A stretch of 64,000 nucleotides of DNA from positions 1-64,000 of the forward strand of contig NZ_JAGGOJ010000025.1 of assembly GCF_018614575.1 (NCBI RefSeq), in the 5' to 3' direction. Shown in pieces: positions 33,246 through 41,213 of the stretch. The translations under genes were made by a program, and so were the position numbers. The notes under the pieces are model-generated. The model did no database searches. It saw only the letters and a program-made list of their open reading frames with translations, and was not told where the DNA came from. Numbering within the stretch: the stretch's first letter is position 1; every line of letters begins with the position of its first letter. The stretch is from Streptomyces sp. ISL-10. Lineage in GTDB: Bacteria > Actinomycetota > Actinomycetes > Streptomycetales > Streptomycetaceae.

Positions 33246-33821
33246 ATGACGACGGAAGCACCCGGCGCTCCGCGCCGCTCCGATGCCACCAAGGCCGCGA
33301 TCCTCGAAGCCGCCCGCGAGCGCTTCGCGGCCGACGGGTACGAGCGGGCGACCATCCGCGCCATAGCGCGGGACGCGGGCATCGACCCCTCGATGGTCAT
33401 GCGCTACTACGGCAACAAGGAGGGCCTGTTCGCCGCGGCCTCCGCATTCGACCTGCGCCTGCCCGCGCTCGGGGCGCTGCCCGGCAAGCACGCGGGCGCG
33501 GTGCTCGTCGCCCACTTCCTGGACAGGTGGGAGCAGGACGAGGTGCTGACCGCGCTGCTGCGGGCGGGCGTCACCAACGCCGTGGCAGCGGAGCGCGCCC
33601 GCTCGATCTTCCGGGAGCAACTGGGGCCGCTGGTCGCGAGCCTGTCCCCCGACCCGGCCGAGGCTCCGCGCCGGGCGGCGCTCGTCGCCTCGCAGATCCT
33701 CGGCATGGCGCTGGCACGGTACGTGTTGTGCCTCCCGCCCGCCGTCGAGATGACGAAGGAGGAGGTGGTGGGCTGGTTGGCGCCGACAGTGCAGCGCTAC
33801 CTGACGGGTGAGCACCCCTGA
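33246..33821 (+). CDS. TetR-family repressor of the monooxygenase
   Basis: A 191-residue regulator. The DNA-binding domain at about 12-58 contains AAILEAARERFAADGYERAT and IARDAGIDPSMVMRYYGNKE. The C-terminal domain (~80-190) resembles the TetR_C type common in Streptomyces (AALVASQILGMALARYVLCL). TACATT (33233-33238) ends 7 nt before the ATG and overlaps the last operator repeat, so the gene is probably leaderless and autorepressed. Confidence 0.9.
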   Translation: MTTEAPGAPRRSDATKAAILEAARERFAADGYERATIRAIARDAGIDPSMVMRYYGNKEGLFAAASAFDLRLPALGALPGKHAGAVLVAHFLDRWEQDEVLTALLRAGVTNAVAAERARSIFREQLGPLVASLSPDPAEAPRRAALVASQILGMALARYVLCLPPAVEMTKEEVVGWLAPTVQRYLTGEHP

Positions 33822-33889
33822 CCCCGCCGGCCTCCCCGGCGTCGTAGGCGCGCGTCCGCCGCGGGCGGTCCGCCGCTACGTCCCCGCCG

Positions 33890-34615
33890 CTACGTCCCCG
33901 CCGTGCGCAGGGCCGACTCGACGATCGCCTCCAGGCGGGCGTGGTGGGCGCCGCGCCAGTAGACGCGGTCGCACACGGTGCACCGGGCGAACACGTCGTA
34001 CGTACGCTGGGTGCCCCCCTCCAGCTGGGCCTGGACCGACTCCTTGTCGGCGTCCGTCAGCGCCCCGTTGCACGCCGTGCACCGGGTCCACGGCGCCAGC
34101 TCCGGAGCGAACCGCTCCAGTATCTCGGTGAGTTGGTCGTCGGGCCGGTCGCTGTAGATGTACGCGCCCGCCCAGATCTCGCGACGCCTCAGCAGGCCCC
34201 GGTCACGGGAGAGCAGCACCCGCCGTTCCTTCGCGGACAGGGCCGCCAGAGCGGCGTCGCCGATGTCCTCGTTCTCGTACGCCGCGTCCACACCGAGGAG
34301 GCGCAGCCGCCGCGCCAGCGTGCCGAGGTGGACGTCGAGCAGGAAGCGGAGCGGTGCGCCCGGGACCCGCTGAGGCCGTTCGACGCCGTGTACCTCGACG
34401 TATTCGCCCTCCTGAGGGATGTGCGAGACCGGCACCTGGCGGCCGTCGACCAGCAGCCTGCCCGCCTCCGTGAGCGGGACGCCGAGCGACTCGACGACAT
34501 GGCCGAGCGTCGACGAGCCGTCGGTGACGACGGCACTGCGGCCCTGGCGGCGCTCCGACGGAAGGAAGAGCCGCAGCTCACGGGCGACACTGAAGGTGAT
34601 TTCCGGTCCGTTCAC
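33890..34615 (-). CDS. Mut7-C RNase domain protein with ubiquitin-like N-terminus
   Basis: A 241-residue protein. The N-terminal ~80 residues form the Mut7-C ubiquitin-like domain (ITFSVARELRLFLPSERRQG; VDGRQVPVSHIPQEGEYVEV). The C-terminal ~150 residues are the Mut7-C PIN-like RNase domain (FLLDVHLGTLARRLRLLGVD with the first Asp; RVLLSRDRGLLRR). A zinc ribbon follows (CTACNGAL and CTVCDRVYWRG). Widespread but biochemically little-studied; an RNase is inferred from the family. The start is GTG 34615. It is a single gene with no obvious partner. Confidence 0.88.
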   Translation of the reverse strand: MNGPEITFSVARELRLFLPSERRQGRSAVVTDGSSTLGHVVESLGVPLTEAGRLLVDGRQVPVSHIPQEGEYVEVHGVERPQRVPGAPLRFLLDVHLGTLARRLRLLGVDAAYENEDIGDAALAALSAKERRVLLSRDRGLLRRREIWAGAYIYSDRPDDQLTEILERFAPELAPWTRCTACNGALTDADKESVQAQLEGGTQRTYDVFARCTVCDRVYWRGAHHARLEAIVESALRTAGT

Positions 34616-34705
34616 AGCGCCAGGATGTCACCGGTCGCAGGACGGCAGCCAGCAGTTTCCCGCGGGGCGCCGTCCATGGACCTCGCCGCCCCAGGCGACG
34701 CCGGC

Positions 34706-35263
34706 TCATGGCCGGATGAGCTCATTCCCCTGGCTTGCCCTGAGATCGAGGCACCAGTCGTGGGAACGCAGCACGTTCCCCGGCGGGTACTCGACCTCGC
34801 GCACGCCCAGGAGCGTGAAACCGGCCTTGCGGCACACGCCGTTCGACGGGCCGTTGTCCACGGAGGGGAACGCGTGCAGGGTCCGGTGCCTGCGCTCGGC
34901 GCGCGCCTGCTCGATCACGGCCAGCGTCCCGGCGGTCGCGATCCCGCGGCCCTGGAACGCGGGGAGGACGGCCCACCCCGTCTCGTAGATCTGCTCGCCG
35001 TCCCAGATCTGCTCCCAGAAGCCGACCGACCCGGCGGAGCGGCCCGCGTCCTCGCCCTCGGCCACGACGATGCGGAACATCCTTCCCCGGCCGGTGCGGT
35101 CGGCGCTCAGCTTCACATAGCGCTCATGCCGCTCGACCAGCTGTTCCTCGGTCTCGGGACCCCCGAGGTGGTCCATCAGCTCCGGCGCGTTCGCGGCGCG
35201 CAGCAGCGCGAAGTCGTCCTCGGACCACGGCTCGATACGTACCTTCACTGCGTCGATGCCCAT
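34706..35263 (-). CDS. GNAT acetyltransferase
   Basis: A 185-residue acetyltransferase of the RimJ/RimL-like group. Acetyl-CoA loop: VLPAFQGRGIATAGTLAVIE at about 107-126. The downstream PSVDNGPSNGVCRKAGF is the usual N-rich helix. The ATG at 35263 is favoured over longer frames because TACAGT (35276-35271) lies 7 nt upstream, a leaderless arrangement. Neighbours do not suggest a substrate. Confidence 0.85.
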   Translation of the reverse strand: MGIDAVKVRIEPWSEDDFALLRAANAPELMDHLGGPETEEQLVERHERYVKLSADRTGRGRMFRIVVAEGEDAGRSAGSVGFWEQIWDGEQIYETGWAVLPAFQGRGIATAGTLAVIEQARAERRHRTLHAFPSVDNGPSNGVCRKAGFTLLGVREVEYPPGNVLRSHDWCLDLRASQGNELIRP

Positions 35264-35319
35264 GCCGTGCACTGTAGGGGCGGGGTACGACAGCGGTGGC
35301 CGGTGCGGCACTCGGTGCT

Positions 35320-36207
35320 TCAGCGCCGGGGTCGCGCGTACGCGGTCGGCGGCACGCCCACCGTCGCGGTGAAGTCCCGCGCCAGATGGGCCTGATCGCT
35401 GTAGCCGAGCTCGGCGGCGAGCGCGGACCAGTCGAGCGCGGCCGTGTCCGCCTCGGCGCGCTCCAGCGCCTCGTGGATGCGGTAGCGCAGGATGACCCAC
35501 TTCGGTCCCACGCCCACGCAGGCCGCGAAGAGCCGTTGCAGCGAGCGCACCGACACCCCTTCCGCGGTCGCCAGGTCGGCGACGCGCCGTATCGAGCGGT
35601 CGCCGCGGACCCGGTCGACCAGGGCCATGGCCTGCGCCGCCTGCGGATCCGGTGCCGGGGCGAGGCCCAGGAGGAAGGCGTCCAGGGCGGCGACCCGGGC
35701 GTCCTCGTCGTCAGGCCCGACGACGTGGCGGATCTCGGCGTCGAGCCGCGTCCGGGGCGGCGACATCACGGCTGGGCGCCCGGTCGTGGCCTGCTGGTCG
35801 CCGCCCGGTGCGGGCCCCGGATCCGCGTACGCCGGCGTCAGTGGCACCCGTCGGCCCGTCCAGTACGACACCGGCCGGTTCGGCGCGAACGGCCGGAACC
35901 CGCCCGGCCGGAACTTCACCCCGCACACCCGGCCCCGGCCGGCGAGCTTCTGCGTGAACAGCTCCAGGCCGATGCCCGCGATCTCGGCCCATGGCACCTC
36001 GTCGCCGTACCGCTGGAACACCAGGTTCACGGACGGGTGCGGCACGACATGGGAGGCGTACGGCTCGGTCAGATCCCAGTCGATGAGCCAGTAGTGCTCG
36101 ATGTGAGAGCGCAGTTCGGGTGCGGGCTCCCGGCGGCGGAAGTCGACGCGGGCGAGCAGTTCCCGGGCTTCGACGATGCCCCGGGTGTCGCGTCGCGGAC
36201 CTGCCAT
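35320..36207 (-). CDS. AraC-family regulator
   Basis: A 295-residue regulator. The N-terminal ~150 residues are the DUF6597-type sensor (HIEHYWLIDWDLTEPYASHV; GVKFRPGGFRPF). The AraC DNA-binding domain at the C-terminus (about 195-290) has both helix-turn-helix parts (ATAEGVSVRSLQRLFAACVG; LAAELGYSDQAHLARDFTAT). TAGGAT (36220-36215) is 7 nt before the ATG. It is divergent from the TIGR03086 gene 75 bp away, and both promoters are leaderless-type. Confidence 0.88.
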   Translation of the reverse strand: MAGPRRDTRGIVEARELLARVDFRRREPAPELRSHIEHYWLIDWDLTEPYASHVVPHPSVNLVFQRYGDEVPWAEIAGIGLELFTQKLAGRGRVCGVKFRPGGFRPFAPNRPVSYWTGRRVPLTPAYADPGPAPGGDQQATTGRPAVMSPPRTRLDAEIRHVVGPDDEDARVAALDAFLLGLAPAPDPQAAQAMALVDRVRGDRSIRRVADLATAEGVSVRSLQRLFAACVGVGPKWVILRYRIHEALERAEADTAALDWSALAAELGYSDQAHLARDFTATVGVPPTAYARPRR

Positions 36208-36282
36208 GCAGGCGATCCTAGTTCCGGGCGGTGTCGCGTTTCTTCAAGACGGGTGCAGCGGTGCCCGCCTACGGTCGGAGGT

Positions 36283-36864
36283 ATGACGATCACCATCAGT
36301 GACCTGTTGCGAGCAGCTGCGGAGCGCGCTGTTCCGGTGGTACGCGGCATCACCGACGACCAGCTGGGCGACGCGACGCCGTGTGCCGAGTACGACGTGC
36401 GGCAGTTGGTCGATCACCTCTTCCAGGTGGTCGTGAACTTCCAGCTGCTGGCGGCGAAGAAGGACACCGACTTCTCCGCGGAGCCGCTGCGCGCCGGTCA
36501 TGGCGACTGGCGGGAGGACTTCGTCCGCGAGACCGAGGCCCTTGTCGCGGCATGGGCGGTGCCGGGCGCGGACCAGGGCGTGACGGGGTCCATGAACATG
36601 CCGGCCGGCCTCGTCGGGAGGATGGCCCTCGGGGATCTCACGGTGCACGCCTGGGACCTGGCGCGGGCCACGGGGCAGGAGTTCGCGCCGGAGCCGGTGG
36701 TCGTGCGGGAGGTGCGGACAGCGTTCCGCGAACTGGCGCCGACCGCCCGCAAGATGGGCGTCTTCGGTGAGGAGTATCCGCTGCCGGACGGGGGAGCGGG
36801 TGCGTCGGACTTCGACCGGCTGCTGGTGCTGACGGGGCGCGATCCGGGGTGGCGTCGGCAGTAG
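36283..36864 (+). CDS. TIGR03086-type DinB-fold metal-binding protein
   Basis: A 193-residue protein of the mycothiol-maleylpyruvate-isomerase-like/DinB superfamily. The N-terminal segment TPCAEYDVRQLVDHLFQVVV carries the first metal-ligand His, and LGDLTVHAWDLARATGQEF carries the HAWD His. These are four-helix-bundle proteins presumed to bind a divalent metal, often linked to mycothiol-dependent chemistry; actual activity unknown. TACGGT (36270-36275) ends 7 nt before the ATG; GGAGG is only 1 nt away and too close to act normally. Confidence 0.85.
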   Translation: MTITISDLLRAAAERAVPVVRGITDDQLGDATPCAEYDVRQLVDHLFQVVVNFQLLAAKKDTDFSAEPLRAGHGDWREDFVRETEALVAAWAVPGADQGVTGSMNMPAGLVGRMALGDLTVHAWDLARATGQEFAPEPVVVREVRTAFRELAPTARKMGVFGEEYPLPDGGAGASDFDRLLVLTGRDPGWRRQ

Positions 36865-36973
36865 CCGGCGTCTGCCTTGATGGTGGCCACAACACGCTCA
36901 CCTCCGTACACCTGCCGGACGGGCACCGTTAAGCTCGCGGGTCACGACCGGCAACAGATGGAGAGATGTGGAC

Positions 36974-37849
36974 GTGTCCCGAGCGCGTGTGGGTGTGGCC
37001 GTACTGACGATGGGCTCACGGCCTGCCGAACTGGGGGCGTTGCTCGCGTCGGTGGCAGCTCAGGACCATCCCGCCACCCGCGTCGTCGTGGTGTCCAACG
37101 GCGCCCCGCTGCCCGACCTGCCGCCCGGCGTCACCGGCGTCGAGCTGCCGGAGAACCTCGGGGTGTCCGGCGGGCGCAACGTCGCCATGGAGCGGCTGCG
37201 CGAGTTCGGCGACGTCGACGTCCTCGTGGACCTGGACGACGACGGGCTGCTCATCGAGTCGGACGTCTTCAGCCGTATCGCCGCGATGTACGACGCCGAT
37301 CCCGCGCTCGGGATCGTCAGCTTCCGCATCGCCGACGAGACCGGTTTCACCCAGCGTCGGCACGTGCCGCGGATCGGAAGGACCGATCCGCTGCGCGGCG
37401 GGCAGGTGACCACGTTCCTCGGGGGCGGGCACGCCCTGTCGATGCGGATGCTGGAGCGGGTCGGCGGCTGGCCGGACGACTTCTTCTTCACGCACGAGGA
37501 GACGGATCTCGCCTGGCGTGCCCTGGACGACGGTTGGAAGATCCTCTACGCCCCCGAGCTGGTGCTCCAGCACCCCCGCACGCCTCCGACCCGGCACGGC
37601 GTCTACTACCGGATGACCGCCCGCAACCGCGTCTGGCTGGCGAAGCGGAACCTCCCGGCCCTGCTGGTGCCGCTCTACCTCGGCTCGTGGACCGCGCTCA
37701 CGCTGGCGCGCACCCGCTCGGCGCCTGGCCTGCGGGCCTGGTTCGGCGGGTTCGCCGAGGGTGTGCGCACGCCGTGCGGCGAGCGCCGTCCGATGCGCTG
37801 GAGCACCGTGTGGCTGATGGCGCGGCTGGGCCGACCGCCGGTCGTCTGA
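36974..37849 (+). CDS. Family 2 glycosyltransferase
   Basis: A 291-residue GT2-type transferase. GVAVLTMGSRPAELGALLAS begins the Rossmann-like GT-A fold. The metal/nucleotide DxD equivalent is DVLVDLDDDGLL near residue 80. Acceptor-side motifs are TFLGGGHALSMRMLERVGGW and FFFTHEETDLAWRALDDGW (the ED-like catalytic region). It is rhamnosyltransferase-like, with a C-terminal hydrophobic stretch that may contact the membrane. GTG 36974 has GGAGAG 8 nt upstream; GTG 36968 is an alternative. It stands alone; the acceptor is unknown. Confidence 0.87.
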   Translation: MSRARVGVAVLTMGSRPAELGALLASVAAQDHPATRVVVVSNGAPLPDLPPGVTGVELPENLGVSGGRNVAMERLREFGDVDVLVDLDDDGLLIESDVFSRIAAMYDADPALGIVSFRIADETGFTQRRHVPRIGRTDPLRGGQVTTFLGGGHALSMRMLERVGGWPDDFFFTHEETDLAWRALDDGWKILYAPELVLQHPRTPPTRHGVYYRMTARNRVWLAKRNLPALLVPLYLGSWTALTLARTRSAPGLRAWFGGFAEGVRTPCGERRPMRWSTVWLMARLGRPPVV

Positions 37850-38007
37850 ACCGGCCATCGGGGCCGCGCCGGGACCAGGGGCGGGGGGCACCGGCACGGG
37901 GGCGCGCAGCGCGCGTGGCGCGCGGGGACCAAGGGCGCACCGGCACGGACGCGGGCAGCGACGGCTCTCGGGCAGCGTGGGCGCGCAGGGCGCGTGGCGC
38001 GCGGGGC

Positions 38008-38042
38008 CAGGGCCACACAAGGCGATAGGGCTGATGTCCCGC
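38008..38042 (-). repeat. Truncated copy of the 3' end of the gene at 41214
   Basis: Thirty-three of 35 bases match 41215-41249. On the minus strand it reads AGHQPYRLVWPW versus AGHQPYCLVWP-stop in the full gene; the stop codon is changed to TGG. Nothing further upstream of the gene is shared here, so only the tail was copied or left behind. Confidence 0.85.
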
Positions 38043-38176
38043 GACTCGCGAAGCGATCGGGGACTGGCCTGGGGCTTCTCGGTGAGGTCGGCGTCGAGAG
38101 CCGGCGGCAGGTCGGGTGAGGGATCCCACAAGCGGGTCGATCGGTGGCGCGCGGACGCCAAGAGAGCTATCTTCGA

Positions 38177-38204
38177 GAGGTAGAACGACCGGTCTTCCTA
38201 CCTC
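38177..38204. promoter_or_regulatory. Orphan 28-bp palindrome, TetR-operator-like
   Basis: Half-sites GAGGTAGAACGACC and GGTCTTCCTACCTC (complement GAGGTAGGAAGACC) match at 12 of 14 positions around a central ACCGGT. Such ACCGGT-centred dyads are typical TetR operators. No intact gene starts downstream on either strand; the nearest tetR gene reads toward it. Confidence 0.65.
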
Positions 38205-38373
38205 CTGGGGGCGACCTGAATCGGCCTTCCCGGCCGGGCTGGCTCCAGGCAGAGACCTGCCATAGGTCGCCGGCACATCGAAGAGAGATCAAAAAGGTTC
38301 CATGAAGCCAATCCGCGCCCCGGCCCGGCCGGGGCCCCGCACAGAGCCGCTGCTTCACGCGGCCCCGACGGGG

Positions 38374-39006
38374 TCAGCCCCCCGATCGGATAAGGCGGAC
38401 CGCGTCGAGCAGGGTCTTGTGGGCGGCCGTCGAGTCGTCCAGGTAGCCGGCTGCCATCGCGCCGTCGTACAGCATCAGCAGCGCACCGGCGGCCGACTCC
38501 GGGTCGGTGTGACCGAGCCGGGTGAGCAGCTGCCTGAAGAGGGTGCGGATCCAGTCCCGGTGTGACGTCACCAGGCCGCGGACCGGATGGTCTGCGTCCG
38601 GGTACTCGGCGGCCGCGTTCATGAACGGCGATCCGCGGAAGCCGCGCTCGCGGGCGTGCTCGGCGATCGCCTCGAAGATCAGGTCGATCGCCTCCGCGGG
38701 CGGATGCGCGGCGGCCAGCGGTTCGGCCACCTTCTTGTAGTAGACGTCCTTGGTCAGCAGATAGGCCAGGACCAGGTCGTCCTTGGAGGCGAAGTGGCGG
38801 TAGAAGGTCGCCTTCGTCACCCCGGCCTCGGCGATCAGCCGCTCCACGCCGATCGCGCGTACGCCCTCGTAATAGAACAGACGTGACGCGGCCTGGACCA
38901 GGCGTTCGCGGGGCGGCAGCTCTCCGTCCTCCTTGGTCCCCTGACGCGTGGTGCCGGTGGTCTTCTGCCCGCTGATGCTCACCTCCCCATTGTGCCTTTG
39001 GCTCAT
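38374..39006 (-). CDS. TetR-family repressor
   Basis: A 210-residue regulator. The DNA-binding domain at about 25-72 has RLVQAASRLFYYEGVRAIGV and LIAEAGVTKATFYRHFASKD. The C-terminal domain contains AIDLIFEAIAEHARERGFRG, SPFMNAAAEYPD and LLMLYDGAMAAGYLDDS, typical of a Streptomyces TetR subgroup that usually sits next to an SDR or oxidoreductase gene. It is divergent from the SDR at 39109 and shares a dyad with it. A truncated paralogue lies at 40060. The start is ATG 39006; a GTG nine codons later is possible. Confidence 0.88.
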   Translation of the reverse strand: MSQRHNGEVSISGQKTTGTTRQGTKEDGELPPRERLVQAASRLFYYEGVRAIGVERLIAEAGVTKATFYRHFASKDDLVLAYLLTKDVYYKKVAEPLAAAHPPAEAIDLIFEAIAEHARERGFRGSPFMNAAAEYPDADHPVRGLVTSHRDWIRTLFRQLLTRLGHTDPESAAGALLMLYDGAMAAGYLDDSTAAHKTLLDAVRLIRSGG

Positions 39007-39029
39007 TCCTGAGCGGCCTGCGCCCCCGT

Positions 39030-39052
39030 ACGGCTCCCACCAAGAGAGCCGT
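39030..39052. promoter_or_regulatory. Inverted repeat between tetR and SDR genes
   Basis: ACGGCTC (39030-39036) and GAGCCGT (39046-39052) are separated by 9 bp in the divergent intergenic region; a candidate operator for the adjacent TetR protein. Confidence 0.5.
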
Positions 39053-39108
39053 CTCCCCCCATCCCGTCCGGCCGGAGCAACGTGGCCGTTCATCGAAAGG
39101 CTTGAACC

Positions 39109-39870
39109 ATGACTCGTCGTCTCCAAGGAACCGTTGCGCTGGTCACCGGGGCCTCCAGCGGTATCGGCCACGCCACCGCCTTGGAACTCGCCCGCGAGGG
39201 CGCCGCCGTGGCCCTGGTCGGCCGGCGGGAGGACCGGCTCACCGACCTCGCCGCGGAGATCTCCAACGCGGGCGGACAGGCCCTGGTCGTACCCGCTGAC
39301 ATCACCACCGCCGAGGCCGCAGCGGAAGCGGTCGAGCGGACCGTCGAGAACCTGGGCCGCCTGGACATCCTGGTCAACAACGCCGGCCTCATGCTGCTCG
39401 GGCCCGCCCCGGGCGCGGACCTGAACGACTGGCGGCGCATGATCGACATCAACCTCATGGGCCTGATGTACACCGCCCACGCGGCCATCCCCCACCTGGT
39501 CAAGGCAGCCACCCAGGAGCCGCGTCAGGTCGCCGACATCGTCAACGTCGGCTCGCTCGCCGGCCGCAACGCCTACGCCATGTCCGCCGTGTACAGCGCC
39601 ACCAAGTTCGGCGTCGGCGCCTTCAGCGAGTCGCTGCGCCAGGAACTGGCACGCCAGCACGTCCGCGTCTCCGTCGTCGAGCCGGGCAGCGTCGACACCG
39701 AACTTCGCACGCACAACCCCGACGTCATCCAGCAGCACATCTCCGCCGCCCTGGGCGACATCGAGCGGCTGCAGAGTCAGGACATCGCCGACACCGTCGG
39801 CTACATCGTCACCCGCCCCCGGCACGTGGCCGTCGCCGAACTGCTCGTACGCCCCACCGAGCAGGTCTGA
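39109..39870 (+). CDS. Short-chain dehydrogenase/reductase
   Basis: A classical SDR of 253 residues. The cofactor motif is LVTGASSGIGHATALELA; VGRREDRL has the Arg pair favouring NADP(H). NNAG is in DILVNNAGLMLLG. The catalytic Ser is in IVNVGSLAGRNAY, followed by VYSATKFGVGAF with Tyr-x3-Lys. The C-terminal EPGSVDTELRTHNPD is typical of the group. It is probably controlled by the divergent TetR. Directly after its stop, the same reading frame continues into a PfpI-like tail. Confidence 0.92.
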   Translation: MTRRLQGTVALVTGASSGIGHATALELAREGAAVALVGRREDRLTDLAAEISNAGGQALVVPADITTAEAAAEAVERTVENLGRLDILVNNAGLMLLGPAPGADLNDWRRMIDINLMGLMYTAHAAIPHLVKAATQEPRQVADIVNVGSLAGRNAYAMSAVYSATKFGVGAFSESLRQELARQHVRVSVVEPGSVDTELRTHNPDVIQQHISAALGDIERLQSQDIADTVGYIVTRPRHVAVAELLVRPTEQV

Positions 39871-39981
39871 CACCAAGCCCATGGTCAACTGCGAGACGTC
39901 GTCGACCGCAACCTGATCAACGGGCAGAACCCCGCCACCGCCGGACCCGCCGCAGCCGAAACGCTCAACAGGCTGTCCTGA
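39871..39981 (+). pseudogene. C-terminal remnant of a PfpI/DJ-1-type protein
   Basis: In the same frame as the SDR and right after its stop codon, 36 codons end with VVDRNLINGQNPATAGPAAA and a stop. This resembles the C-terminal DxNLITGQNPASAG segment of type-1 glutamine-amidotransferase-like (PfpI/HSP31) proteins. No start codon or catalytic domain precedes it, so it is a leftover tail. Confidence 0.5.
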
Positions 39982-40059
39982 CCCACGAGTCCAGACCGGT
40001 GCCACGCGGGCCGCGCTGCCGCCGCCCGTCGGCCTTCGCATGCGCTGGACGCCACCAGA

Positions 40060-40182
40060 CGGCGCGCACCGGATGGTCGGCGGCCGGGTGCCCGGCGGCA
40101 GCGTTCATGAACGGCGATCCGCGAAAGCCACGACCGCGGGCGCGCTCGGCGATCGCGTCGGAGATCAGGTCGATCGCCTCGC
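40060..40182 (-). pseudogene. Fragment of a TetR paralogue
   Basis: The minus strand reads EAIDLISDAIAERARGRGF then RGSPFMNAAAGHPAADHPVR, closely matching the TetR protein at 38374 (EAIDLIFEAIAEHARERGF, SPFMNAAAEYPDADHPVR), and the DNA is similarly close. The DNA-binding domain and C-terminus are missing. It is bounded on one side by the second copy of a 27-bp direct repeat. Confidence 0.8.
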
Positions 40183-40209
40183 GGGTGCCCGGCGGCCGCG
40201 TTCATGAAC
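40086..40209. repeat. Pair of 27-bp direct repeats
   Basis: GGGTGCCCGGCGGC followed by A or C and GCGTTCATGAAC occurs at 40086-40112 and 40183-40209 with 26 of 27 bases identical. The first copy lies within the TetR-paralogue fragment and the second directly abuts its end, consistent with a duplication or deletion event. Confidence 0.85.
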
Positions 40210-40273
40210 CACCTCACACGGCCCGTTCACGCCGACACGATCGACCCCCGCACTCCCCGACAAGGGCATCGAC

Positions 40274-40924
40274 ATGACCACCAGCACCGCGCCCCGAACA
40301 GCCCGGCACTGCCGTCTCTGCAAACCCTCGCAAGAGCCGAACGACTACACCTTGTTCCTGCGGCAGTGGGTGCGCTCACCGGCCCGTATGGGGGCCATCG
40401 CGCCCAGCTCGCGGCACCTGGCCGAGGCGGTCTGCGCTCCGGTGCCCGAACGCGGCGAGCCCGTCGTGGTGGAACTGGGTGCAGGCACCGGACCGTTCAC
40501 CGCTGAGATCCAGCACCGGCTCGCCGGCCGCGGCCGCCACCTGGCCGTCGAGATCGACCCGCTCCTCGCCCAGCGCCTGCGCCACCGCCACACGGGGGCC
40601 GAGGTCATCCAGCGCGACGCCGTACACCTGCGCCACCTGCTGGACGAGCGCGGCATCGAGAGGGCCGACGTGGTGGTCAGCGGCCTGCCCTGGGCACTCT
40701 TTCCCCCCGCCACCCAGCACCAGCTCCTGGACGCGACAGCCGCGGTGCTCGCCCCGGCGGGTGCCTTCACCGCGTTCACCTACCTCCATGCGGTTCCCCT
40801 CACCCCCGCCCGTCGGTTCCGCGAATTGCTGGCCGACCGCTTCGAGGAAGTCGTCCCCGGCCGCACCATATGGCGCAACACACCGCCGGCCTTCGTCCTC
40901 CACGCCCGCAGACCCCGCCCATGA
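40274..40924 (+). CDS. Phospholipid/rRNA-type class I methyltransferase
   Basis: A 216-residue SAM-dependent methyltransferase similar to bacterial phosphatidylethanolamine N-methyltransferase (PmtA) and the KsgA-like group. The typical N-terminus is FLRQWVRSPARMGAIAPSSR. Motif I is VVELGAGTGPFTAEI near residue 65; VEIDPLLAQRL follows. The post-motif is VVSGLPWALFPPATQHQLLD, and the C-terminal TIWRNTPPAFVL is characteristic of the group. The first ~22 residues, with two Cys and a His, are an unusual addition. It follows gene debris, with no operon partner. Confidence 0.82.
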   Translation: MTTSTAPRTARHCRLCKPSQEPNDYTLFLRQWVRSPARMGAIAPSSRHLAEAVCAPVPERGEPVVVELGAGTGPFTAEIQHRLAGRGRHLAVEIDPLLAQRLRHRHTGAEVIQRDAVHLRHLLDERGIERADVVVSGLPWALFPPATQHQLLDATAAVLAPAGAFTAFTYLHAVPLTPARRFRELLADRFEEVVPGRTIWRNTPPAFVLHARRPRP

Positions 40925-41213
40925 CCGCGCTTTCCGGCGTGGTCGACGCTCTCTGGCGAAACGGGGTGGTTCGGCTGGGTCGCGGGAGCGCTCGACCGCG
41001 CGACGCTTCCACGGCGTGCTCCCGGCGAGGCCGAGGCGGGCCGACGGGAGGAACGCCAGGACGGACGAGGAACCGCTGAAGGACTGGGCGGAACACCGTG
41101 ACGCGAAGATCGGCCGACTGCGCGCTGTACCTGGGCTCGTCTCCGACGACGGCCCCAGGGCATCGCATCTGAATCCGGATGGATGCGCCCTCTGCTGTCG
41201 AGAGCAGCCCAGG
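40925..41213. other. Unassigned spacer
   Basis: About 290 bp between a methyltransferase stop and the 3' end of the hypothetical gene at 41214. All frames show Arg/Ser-rich shadow-type translations. I see no gene, promoter or repeat that I would defend. Confidence 0.4.

Larger units (their letters stand above)
37850..38373. other. Intergenic debris field
   Basis: About 520 bp without a credible gene. The first 150 bp repeat GCGCGCGTGGCGCGCGGGG-type elements twice (37900-37923 and 37980-38005). Then come a 35-bp copy of another gene's 3' end (38008-38042) and an orphan 28-bp palindrome (38177-38204). An ATG at 38302 preceded by AAAAGG opens only a frame lying antisense to the tetR gene. This looks like a rearrangement scar. 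Confidence 0.6.

Noticed and set aside
33890..34615. Toxin of a toxin-antitoxin pair (PIN-like domain)
   Set aside because: Full Mut7-C architecture with zinc ribbon and ubiquitin-like domain, and no small antitoxin gene next to it.
37877..38373. Possible coding continuation after the glycosyltransferase
   Set aside because: Only repetitive Arg/Ala/Gly translations with no start signals; the DNA is explained by repeats and debris.
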